DNA of 8,255 bases. Origin: Ilumatobacteraceae bacterium (GTDB lineage: Bacteria > Actinomycetota > Acidimicrobiia > Acidimicrobiales > Ilumatobacteraceae). The notes under the pieces are model-generated. The model was not told the origin of the DNA, searched no databases, and saw nothing but the letters and a program-made list of their open reading frames with translations. The DNA lies in NCBI GenBank assembly GCA_016650435.1, contig JAENVT010000527.1, forward strand, positions 1 to 8,255, written 5' to 3'. The translations under genes and the position numbers were made by a program. Shown one piece after another: positions 1 through 4,905 of the stretch (the first letter of the stretch is position 1; every line of letters begins with the position of its first letter).

Positions 1-228
1 GCCGGCGAGACGCTGCAGGCTTCGCGCACGTCGATGTTGATCTTTGGCGTCCCGGTGTTGATCGAGTACATCTCCGCGTTGTGTCCGCTGATGCCGGGCG
101 ACTTGATCTTTACCGGAACTCCGGAAGGCGTCGGCTACGCCCGCAAGCCACCGCGGTTCCTGCACCCCGGCGACGTGCTGACGAGCACGATCGAAGGCAT
201 CGGCGACCTCGTCACCCACCTCGTCTAG
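1..228 (+). CDS. Fumarylacetoacetate hydrolase (FAH) family protein, C-terminal fragment
   Basis: Open in frame 1 from the window edge to a TAG at 226-228, giving the last 75 residues; the start lies outside. The fragment reads like the C-terminal part of the FAH fold: G-E-T-L-Q followed by R-T-S, then LIFGVPVLIEYIS, then the signature PGDLIFTGTPEGVG, then LHPGDVLTSTIEGIGDLV. These are hallmarks of the acylpyruvase / 2-hydroxyhepta-2,4-diene-1,7-dioate isomerase branch, metal-dependent cytosolic enzymes that cleave or isomerise beta-diketo or enol acids in aromatic-acid breakdown. The metal-binding carboxylates lie in the N-terminal part, which is not visible, so activity and exact substrate cannot be judged. 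It converges on the acyl-CoA synthetase gene across a 99-bp gap filled by two hairpin repeats. Family call is firm; a specific reaction is not assigned. Confidence 0.9.
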   Translation, partial: AGETLQASRTSMLIFGVPVLIEYISALCPLMPGDLIFTGTPEGVGYARKPPRFLHPGDVLTSTIEGIGDLVTHLV

Positions 229-230
229 CC

Positions 231-276
231 CGAGTGGAGTGTTCCACGCCCACCTGGGTGCCCCGAAACACTCCAC
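231..276. repeat. Palindromic extragenic repeat, copy 1
   Basis: A 46-bp unit repeated 52 bp downstream with one base different (A268 versus G320). The ends are inverted: GTGGAGTG at 234-241 pairs with CACTCCAC at 269-276, an 8-bp perfect stem. The stem continues as TTC (242-244) with GAA (265-267) if base 268 is bulged out. The centre CCCACCTGGG can form a small inner stem. There is no T-run, so this is not a classical intrinsic terminator, but the position between two convergent genes would suit a bidirectional terminator. A mobile REP-like element is the alternative. Confidence 0.85.
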
Positions 277-282
277 ACAGGG

Positions 283-328
283 CGAGTGGAGTGTTCCACG
301 CCCACCTGGGTGCCCCGAAGCACTCCAC
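283..328. repeat. Palindromic extragenic repeat, copy 2
   Basis: Second copy of the 46-bp unit, in direct orientation and separated from copy 1 by 6 bp. The 8-bp stem is GTGGAGTG at 286-293 with CACTCCAC at 321-328. The only difference from copy 1 (G320) falls at the position predicted to be bulged, or would form a G-U pair, so the fold is preserved. Its last base is also the last base of the TAG stop codon of the minus-strand synthetase gene. Confidence 0.85.
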
Positions 329-1713
329 TAGGTGAGGAGCGTTTTTTGGACTTTGCCCATGGCGTTGCGCGGCAGGACGTCGACGAAACGAATTTCGCGC
401 GGGCGTTTGTGCACCGACAACAATGCGGCAACATGGTTGATCAAGGTCGCACCGTCGACGTCGCCGCAGACGACGAACGCGACGATCCGCTGACCGAGAT
501 CCGGATCGCTGACGCCCACAACCGCTGCCTCGGCAACATTCGGGTGGGTCAGCAGTGCCGCTTCTACCTCCCCCGCGCCAACCTTGAATCCGCCGGTCTT
601 GATGATGTCGATCGATTGCCTGCCGACAATGCGATGAAAGCCTTCGTCGTCGATCACGGCCGCGTCGCCCGTTCGGAACCAGTCGCCATCGAACGACGAC
701 TCGGTGGCGTCCGGCCGGTTGAGGTATTCCTCGAACATGGTCGTGCCGCGGATCTGTAACTCGCCGATCGTCGTGCCGTCGTTGGCGATCACCTCGCCGT
801 CCTCGCCGACGAGCCTGCTCTCGACACCGGTGATCGGCAGGCCGACCCAGCCAGGGCGACGCTCGCCGTCAGCGCGGGTCGAGATGGTGATGAGGGTTTC
901 GGTCATGCCGTACCGCTCGACCGGCGGCTGTCCGATCAACGTTTGCATCTGCTCGAACACCGCGACAGGAAGCGGCGCACTTCCAGACACGACCAGCCGT
1001 GCCCCTCTCAATGCGGAGGCCAGTGCCGGTTCGGCGCAGATTCGTGACCACACCGTTGGTACGCCGAAGTACATGGTGCCGTTGGCGGCTGCGTACGCCT
1101 GCGGAGTCGGCTTGCCGGTGTGCACGAGGCGCGACCCGACACGAAGTGCACCCAACACACCGAGCACAAGTCCGTGCACATGGAACAGCGGCAGGCCGTG
1201 CACCAGTGTGTCGTCAGGCGACCATTGCCACGCCGTGGCCAGGCCGTCGAGATCCGCAGCAACAGCCCGCCGCGACAGCACGACGCCTTTCGGCAGGCCG
1301 GTCGTGCCCGAGGTGTACATGATCAGCGCGGTCGCGTCAGCCGACGGCTCGCTGCCCGTCCACTCGGATTCGCCCCCGACAGGTACTTGCGGAAGCGTCA
1401 CTTCCTCCCACAGCGGATCGCCGATAGTCGCCGCTGCGCCAGAGTCACGCAGCATGTGCTCGCGCTCCATGGGTCCGGCGTCGGACGGCATTGGCACCAC
1501 CGGCACGCCGGCCATGAGCCCTGCTACGACGCCGATGACCGTGTCGAGCGTGTTGGATGCTCGCAACGCCACCGCCGGCATGCCTGAAAGCCGTTGGGCG
1601 ACGGCACCTGCACGCCTGGCCAGCTGGGCCCACGACACCGCCTGCCCATCGACTGTCACTGTCTCGTCGTGATCGCCGAACTCGCCGTTCAACGACGGCA
1701 GCAGCAGGTTCAT
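328..1713 (-). CDS. fadD36: Malonyl-type acyl-CoA synthetase, FadD36/MatB-like (AMP-binding family)
   Basis: 461-residue member of the ANL adenylate-forming family, which activates a carboxylic acid with ATP to an acyl-adenylate and transfers it to CoA. Visible motifs in order: P-loop YTSGTTGLPKG (133-143), LPLFHVHGLVLG (174-185), FGVPT (216-220), ERYGMTET (266-273), WFRTGD (345-350), IVGRQSIDIIKTGGFKVGAGEVE (362-384), and the catalytic lysine of the C-terminal lid, K454 in PRNAMGKVQK. The short length and the stretches HVHGL, ERYGMTET and TRADGERRPGWVG match, as I remember them, mycobacterial FadD36 and Streptomyces malonyl-CoA synthetase MatB rather than long-chain FadD proteins. A malonate or methylmalonate substrate is therefore likely but inferred. 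The ATG at 1713 has GGGGGAA 4 bases upstream (1716-1722), the clearest ribosome site in the window. It diverges from the SnoaL-like gene and converges on the FAH-family gene. All catalytic motifs appear intact. Confidence 0.9.
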   Translation of the reverse strand: MNLLLPSLNGEFGDHDETVTVDGQAVSWAQLARRAGAVAQRLSGMPAVALRASNTLDTVIGVVAGLMAGVPVVPMPSDAGPMEREHMLRDSGAAATIGDPLWEEVTLPQVPVGGESEWTGSEPSADATALIMYTSGTTGLPKGVVLSRRAVAADLDGLATAWQWSPDDTLVHGLPLFHVHGLVLGVLGALRVGSRLVHTGKPTPQAYAAANGTMYFGVPTVWSRICAEPALASALRGARLVVSGSAPLPVAVFEQMQTLIGQPPVERYGMTETLITISTRADGERRPGWVGLPITGVESRLVGEDGEVIANDGTTIGELQIRGTTMFEEYLNRPDATESSFDGDWFRTGDAAVIDDEGFHRIVGRQSIDIIKTGGFKVGAGEVEAALLTHPNVAEAAVVGVSDPDLGQRIVAFVVCGDVDGATLINHVAALLSVHKRPREIRFVDVLPRNAMGKVQKTLLT

Positions 1714-1823
1714 GATTCCCCCATCTGCACGACGACCTTGCGCGTCCAGGTGGCAACCGCAGCCCTCACGTCTCCCCTTTCCAGATCGGTCGCGCCACCG
1801 TAGCTCTGAGAAACTCTCCGACC
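1714..1823. promoter_or_regulatory. Divergent intergenic spacer between synthetase and SnoaL-like gene
   Basis: 110 bp that must hold the promoters of both divergent genes. The synthetase side has the Shine-Dalgarno-like GGGGGAA at 1716-1722 on the minus strand. The SnoaL-like side has no recognisable ribosome site. A small inverted repeat, GAGA-AAC-TCTC (1808-1818), ends 5 bases before its ATG. No convincing -35/-10 pair is visible. Confidence 0.4.
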
Positions 1824-2267
1824 ATGTTCGACAACCCGTGGGATCCGCGCCTGCGCAACGACCTGACCGACAACGAACGCGTCGTGTTGCACTTCATGGG
1901 CGACTGCATGCACGGTGACGATTTATCATTGGTCGATCGCTATGTCGCAGACGGCTACATCCAACACACACCGGGAATCGGACAAGGTCGCGAAGGGCTT
2001 CGGCACTACTTGCACGAGGTGGCGTGGAAGCGTCCCGGGCGCCGCGAGTGGCGGCCGATCCAGCTGTTCGCCAGCGGCGATTTCGTGATCTTGCACAAGT
2101 TGCTGCCGGCTGTCGTGATCGCCGATTTCCTGCGCTTCGATTCGGCCGGGATGATGGCCGAACATTGGGATGTCGTCCAGCCGCTTCCCGAGGTCGACTA
2201 CGACCCATTGCGACCATCTAGCGAAAACCTCGATCGCTTCCGCGCCATGTTCGGTATCGCCGACTAG
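1824..2267 (+). CDS. SnoaL-like (NTF2-fold) protein
   Basis: 147 residues resembling the group annotated as predicted SnoaL-like aldol-condensation enzymes (COG4922 type). The family pattern is visible as an N-terminal helix (DNERVVLHFMGDCMHGDDLSLVDRYV, about 16-41), then YIQHTPGIGQGREGL (45-59), GDFVILH (85-91), DFLRFDSAGMMAEHWDVVQPLPE (101-123) and a C-terminal helix ending at FGIAD. His48 and the EHWDV segment line the cavity in this fold. SnoaL enzymes cyclise polyketides, but relatives of this size are mostly small-molecule-binding proteins or isomerases of unknown substrate, and no polyketide genes are nearby. The ATG at 1824 follows no Shine-Dalgarno sequence, so a very short or absent leader is possible. 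Its stop codon is only 4 bp from that of the convergent Lrp-type regulator. Confidence 0.85.
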   Translation: MFDNPWDPRLRNDLTDNERVVLHFMGDCMHGDDLSLVDRYVADGYIQHTPGIGQGREGLRHYLHEVAWKRPGRREWRPIQLFASGDFVILHKLLPAVVIADFLRFDSAGMMAEHWDVVQPLPEVDYDPLRPSSENLDRFRAMFGIAD

Positions 2268-2271
2268 ATCA

Positions 2272-2757
2272 CTAGGTGCCGTCGGCAACCAGATCGGCAA
2301 TCGTTCGCAGCACTGTGCTGCTGAGCGCCAGCTGCGTCTCGGTGCGGTTGACATCTGGCGACGAAACAACGCGCTGCAGGATGAGGTGGAGGTGGTCGTT
2401 GCTTCGAGCGACGATCCGTACCAAAAGATCCCCCGAGCCGGTGACGGTGTGGATCTCGAGGATCTCCGGGATCGTCCGGAGATGAGCAACGACGCGGTTG
2501 TGCGAACCCTGCGAGATGGCGAGCGTGGTGAAGGCCAGAACGCCAAGCCCTGCCGAAGCAGGGTCGATGTCTGGGCCGTAGCCGACGACCACCTTTCGTT
2601 CTTCGAGCCGTCGCAATCGGGTGAGGACGGTGCCCCTCGCGCAGTCGAGGGCGCGGGCCAGATCCGAGACAGTCGAGTGCGGGGCGGCACGCAATTTCCC
2701 TATCAGCCGGCGGTCGAGCGAATCGAGGCCCGGTGGGCGATCTTCCAAGGTGGCCAC
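2272..2757 (-). CDS. Lrp/AsnC family transcriptional regulator
   Basis: 161 residues, the usual length for a feast/famine regulator. Residues 11-60 form the AsnC-type winged helix-turn-helix: LDSLDRRLIGKLRAAP, then VSDLARALDCARGTVLTRLRRLEERKVVVGY, with the recognition helix around 41-52. Residues 71-155 form the RAM (ACT-like) domain, with the conserved effector-pocket turn TGSGDLLVRI at 106-115. Such proteins assemble into dimers to hexadecamers and respond to amino acids or related acids. The start is GTG at 2757, because an in-frame TAG occurs three codons upstream (2764-2766). It is divergent from the HPPD-like gene across a 113-bp spacer with a strong palindrome, the usual arrangement for a local regulator controlling its neighbour and itself. 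If the neighbour acts on an aromatic keto acid, a related amino acid would be a reasonable effector, but that is inference. Confidence 0.92.
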   Translation of the reverse strand: MATLEDRPPGLDSLDRRLIGKLRAAPHSTVSDLARALDCARGTVLTRLRRLEERKVVVGYGPDIDPASAGLGVLAFTTLAISQGSHNRVVAHLRTIPEILEIHTVTGSGDLLVRIVARSNDHLHLILQRVVSSPDVNRTETQLALSSTVLRTIADLVADGT

Positions 2758-2786
2758 AAGACTCTACTTTCGGTGCTCGAACCTGA

Positions 2787-2794
2787 CCATATTG
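2787..2794 (+). repeat. CCATATTG direct repeat, copy 1
   Basis: The octamer CCATATTG occurs here and again at 2841-2848, 54 bp apart, in the regulator/dioxygenase spacer. The copies flank the palindrome at 2798-2813. On the minus strand it gives TATGGT, a possible -10 for the regulator gene. The 54-bp spacing is near five helical turns, which would suit a multimeric Lrp-type protein. The function is inferred. Confidence 0.4.
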
Positions 2795-2797
2795 CGC

Positions 2798-2813
2798 TGA
2801 ACCGTGTGGTTCA
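2798..2813. promoter_or_regulatory. Candidate Lrp/AsnC operator, palindrome TGAACC-GTGT-GGTTCA
   Basis: A perfect 6-bp inverted repeat with a 4-base centre, midway in the 113-bp spacer between the divergent Lrp/AsnC regulator and the HPPD-like gene. The 16-bp dyad is close to the roughly 15-bp sites typical of Lrp-family dimers. Its centre lies about 48 bp from the regulator start and 65 bp from the dioxygenase-like start, well placed to affect both promoters. Binding by the adjacent regulator is inferred. Confidence 0.55.
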
Positions 2814-2835
2814 CAGTACATTCTGACAGCCTCGC

Positions 2836-2864
2836 TTGATCCATATTGGTCAACTTGATTCAAT
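2836..2864 (+). promoter_or_regulatory. Possible promoter of the HPPD-like gene (leaderless)
   Basis: TTGATC (2836-2841) and TTCAAT (2859-2864), separated by 17 bp, give partial matches to the -35 and -10 boxes. Transcription would then begin at about 2871, the ATG itself. This fits the absence of a Shine-Dalgarno sequence before this gene. Matches are weak, so this is only a candidate. Confidence 0.3.
2841..2848 (+). repeat. CCATATTG direct repeat, copy 2
   Basis: Second copy of the octamer at 2787-2794. It lies within the putative -35/-10 spacer of the HPPD-like gene, so a protein bound here would affect that promoter. The inverted repeat GTCAA (2849-2853) / TTGAC (2864-2868), enclosing TTGATTCAA, follows immediately. 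Confidence 0.4.
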
Positions 2865-2870
2865 TGACAC

Positions 2871-3497
2871 ATGTCGTACATCAAGAAGGTCGATCACATC
2901 ACCTATGCCTGCGAAGCCGGCACCATCGAGAGGTGGGCATGGTTCCACATCGAGGTCGAAGGTGGCACGTTGATCAATCGCATCGACGACGTGCGTCCCG
3001 GCGACCTCGACAGCAGCATGAAGATCTGGTGCATCGACTACGGCGACTTCGGAGTTGCCCTGATCGAAGGCATCGATCGTGCCAAGAAGTCTCAGGTCAC
3101 CAAGTTCGTCGATCGTCATGGCGACCATGCCTGCCAACACGTCGCCTACGACACCTACGACCTCGAGAAGTTCCAGTCGCACATGCGTGAACTGGGCGGT
3201 TCGGCCCGCGGCGGAACACTGGTGCGCAATGACGGGTTTGGAATTCTCAAGCAGATGTTTGCCCGTGGCTACGCCGAGGGCGACGCCGCCGAGGCAACCT
3301 TCCCCGAGTATGTACAACGGCCATCGATCAGCGATGCCGACGAGGTGCACATCACGTTCGCCGAAGAGACCGGACGCGGCTTCTACGATCAGATCGAAGA
3401 TGCAGTCGCTGCCCACGACGAAGAGCCATTCTTCGACTTCTCGAGAATGCCGGCCAACTGGGAAGTTCCTGCAGCACAACCGTTGACGGAGCGCTGA
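2871..3497 (+). CDS. HPPD-like single-VOC-domain metal-dependent dioxygenase-like protein
   Basis: 208 residues resembling only the C-terminal, catalytic half of 4-hydroxyphenylpyruvate dioxygenase (HPPD), a two-domain enzyme normally of about 350-400 residues. Visible pieces: VDHITYACE (7-15) with the first metal His (H9); KKSQVTKFVDRHGDHACQHVAYDTYDL (72-98) with the second His (H90), matching the HPPD stretch K-S-Q-I...G-V-Q-H-I-A; LKQMFARGY then FPEYVQRP (144-151), with Glu146 at the place of the HPPD metal Glu; and TGRGFYDQIEDAVAAHDEE near the C-terminus, matching the gating helix. The 2-His-1-carboxylate Fe(II) triad therefore looks complete. HPPD converts 4-hydroxyphenylpyruvate to homogentisate; this protein may use a different 2-oxo acid or act on its own. 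The ATG at 2871 has no Shine-Dalgarno sequence. It is divergent from an Lrp/AsnC gene, which suggests amino-acid-linked control. Confidence 0.82.
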   Translation: MSYIKKVDHITYACEAGTIERWAWFHIEVEGGTLINRIDDVRPGDLDSSMKIWCIDYGDFGVALIEGIDRAKKSQVTKFVDRHGDHACQHVAYDTYDLEKFQSHMRELGGSARGGTLVRNDGFGILKQMFARGYAEGDAAEATFPEYVQRPSISDADEVHITFAEETGRGFYDQIEDAVAAHDEEPFFDFSRMPANWEVPAAQPLTER

Positions 3498-3512
3498 GCG
3501 CCCCACGCGCCT

Positions 3513-3527
3513 CGCTTCGAAGAAGCG
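3513..3527 (+). terminator. Hairpin downstream of HPPD-like gene, possible terminator
   Basis: CGCTTC (3513-3518) and GAAGCG (3522-3527) form a 6-bp perfect stem with a GAA loop, starting 16 bases after the TGA stop. No T-run follows, so it is at best a non-canonical terminator. A smaller palindrome, GCGC-TGA-GCGC (3491-3501), surrounds the stop codon itself. Confidence 0.4.
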
Positions 3528-3531
3528 CCCA

Positions 3532-3562
3532 CGTCGGTCATGTACCGACGGTTAACTGTCGG
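3532..3562. promoter_or_regulatory. Overlapping inverted repeats upstream of the propeller lipoprotein gene
   Basis: Two inverted repeats share their middle arm. CGTCGGT (3532-3538) pairs perfectly with ACCGACG (3544-3550) over a 5-base loop. CCGAC (3545-3549) also pairs with GTCGG (3558-3562) around GTTAAC, giving an 18-bp near-palindrome with one mismatched pair. As RNA the two hairpins exclude each other; as DNA there are three GTCGG half-sites in alternating orientation at 12-13 bp steps. Operator or attenuator are both possible. It lies 41 bp before the preferred start of the lipoprotein gene. Confidence 0.5.
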
Positions 3563-3603
3563 CGATGCATATCGATCGAGCGACGGATCTACGGTCGTCG
3601 CCA

Positions 3604-4905
3604 ATGACCCCCTCCCGATGGCGGCACAGCTGCGATCGGACCCGCATTGTCGCAATGCTGTCGATCGGCGTGCTCTCGGTGTTGACCGGTGCATGCTCTT
3701 CGACATCTCGAGCGACGCCAGCAGTCACCACCGTGCCGACATCGTTCAGTGGTGATCTCGGCGAACCGACGGAACCTTCAACGACAACCACAATCGCACG
3801 TACCACCAGTAGTACGTCCACGACTGCGCCGACGACGACGACGACCGAGCCGCCGACCACCACAACCACCATCCCCCAGGTGTATTCGCACACTGTCGCC
3901 GGGCAGATGAGCCCCGCCGTTGCCACCGCCAAGAATTACGTGTATGTCCCGAGCAACAACGACGGCTCGGTCACCGTGATCGACCAGGCGACGATGACGA
4001 TCGTCAAGCGCTACAAGGTCGGCCGGCTCGTGCAACACGTCGTGGCTGGGTGGGATCTCACCAAGCTGTACGCGACTGTGAGTGGCGCCAATCGTCTCGT
4101 CGAGATCGATCCGGCAACAGGCGACAAGGGCGCGTCGATCAACGTCGCCGCGCCGTACAACCTGTACTTCACGCCAGATGGATCAACGGCGATCGTCATG
4201 GCCGAGCGCTTGAAGCGGATGGACTTCTACGATCGACTGACCTGGAAGCTGCGCTTCTCGGTTCCAACGCCGTGCAACGGGATCAACCACGCCGATTGGT
4301 CGCTCGACGAGACCTGGTTCCTGGCGACGTGCGAGTTCTCAGGGCAAGTGTTGAAGGTCGACACGGCAACGGGCACGATCCTCGGTGTGATCCCACTGCC
4401 TGACGGTTCGATGCCGCAAGATCTGCGGCTTGCACCCGATGGCACCAAGTTCTACGTGGCCGACATGGAGCATGGATGCGTGTGGATCATCGACGGCGAT
4501 GGCACTGCAGTCATCGGATCAATCGAAACTGGAAAAGGTCCCCACGGTATCTACCCGAGTCGCGACGGCTCCTTGATCTACGTGACCAACAGGGGGCGAA
4601 CCGCCCACGACGTCCGGCGCAGGTCCAGGCCGGGCGAAGGATCTGTCAGTGTGATCGACCCGAAGACCGACACCGTGACAGCCACCTGGCTGATTCCAGG
4701 TGGAGGGTCACCTGATATGGGCGGAGTCTCGGCTGATGGCACGCGGTTGTGGCTGTCGGGCCGCTTCGACGCCGAGGTGTACGTCTTCGACACGACGACT
4801 GGAGCGGTTCTGGCAACGATTCCGGTGCCATCGGGTCCGCACGGTCTCGCTGTCTTCCCTCAGCCCGGGCGCTACTCCCTCGGCCACACGGGAAACTACC
4901 GGTGA
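3604..4905 (+). CDS. Beta-propeller (YVTN/YncE-type) surface lipoprotein
   Basis: 433 residues from the ATG at 3604. Residues 1-30 look like a signal peptide, with Arg-rich start RWRHSCDRTR, hydrophobic stretch AMLSIGVLSVLTGA, and a lipobox-like TGAC with Cys31 as lipidation site. A Thr/Ser/Pro linker follows (32-92, with runs of five Thr), then seven repeats of the YVTN pattern, each reading roughly [YW]-V-hydrophobic...V-x-V-I-D-x-x-T...I-x-V. Examples are YVYVPSNNDGSVTVIDQAT, KFYVADMEHGCVWIID and RLWLSGRFDAEVYVFDTTTG. This predicts a seven-bladed propeller anchored outside the membrane. Such propellers mostly bind proteins or ligands; no enzymatic signature is visible. The C-terminus GRYSLGHTGNYR is a recurring ending in actinobacterial relatives as I recall. 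An ATG at 3565 is in frame, but the extra codons include rare CTA and would put the start 2 bp after a palindrome, so I prefer 3604. The stop overlaps the next start by 4 bp. Confidence 0.88.
   Translation: MTPSRWRHSCDRTRIVAMLSIGVLSVLTGACSSTSRATPAVTTVPTSFSGDLGEPTEPSTTTTIARTTSSTSTTAPTTTTTEPPTTTTTIPQVYSHTVAGQMSPAVATAKNYVYVPSNNDGSVTVIDQATMTIVKRYKVGRLVQHVVAGWDLTKLYATVSGANRLVEIDPATGDKGASINVAAPYNLYFTPDGSTAIVMAERLKRMDFYDRLTWKLRFSVPTPCNGINHADWSLDETWFLATCEFSGQVLKVDTATGTILGVIPLPDGSMPQDLRLAPDGTKFYVADMEHGCVWIIDGDGTAVIGSIETGKGPHGIYPSRDGSLIYVTNRGRTAHDVRRRSRPGEGSVSVIDPKTDTVTATWLIPGGGSPDMGGVSADGTRLWLSGRFDAEVYVFDTTTGAVLATIPVPSGPHGLAVFPQPGRYSLGHTGNYR

Noticed and set aside
231..328. CRISPR array
   Set aside because: Only two units, a 6-bp spacer and internal palindromic structure; no cas genes.
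286..759. 157-codon plus-strand frame starting within the second hairpin repeat
   Set aside because: It is antisense to the conserved C-terminal domain of the synthetase and starts in repeat DNA.
704..1672. 322-codon open frame on the plus strand opposite the acyl-CoA synthetase
   Set aside because: It mirrors a strongly recognised gene and its translation is Ser/Pro/Thr-rich without domains, which is usual for antisense frames in GC-rich DNA.
1824..2267. Polyketide biosynthesis role for the SnoaL-like gene
   Set aside because: No polyketide synthase or tailoring genes are present; this small NTF2-fold group is widespread outside polyketide clusters.
2170..2826. 218-codon plus-strand frame opposite the Lrp/AsnC regulator
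   Set aside because: Shadow of a clear regulator gene; it overlaps the end of the SnoaL-like gene and shows no family features.
1..3497. A tyrosine/homogentisate degradation cluster (FAH-family plus HPPD-like genes)
   Set aside because: The two genes are separated by unrelated genes in mixed orientation, the FAH fragment looks like the general acylpyruvase branch, and homogentisate dioxygenase is absent.
2850..3506. 218-codon minus-strand open frame covering the whole HPPD-like gene
   Set aside because: The plus-strand product has recognisable catalytic motifs; the antisense product shows none and has no start signal.
3565..3603. Upstream ATG at 3565 as the start of the propeller lipoprotein
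   Set aside because: It lies 2 bp after a palindrome with no ribosome site and adds an atypical 13-residue stretch before the signal peptide; it is not fully excluded.
4749..4901. Upstream extension of the NodB-like gene to an ATG at 4749
   Set aside because: It would overlap the propeller gene by 157 bp and put 51 residues before the Tat signal; the GTG at 4902 gives a proper signal peptide and a 4-bp overlap.
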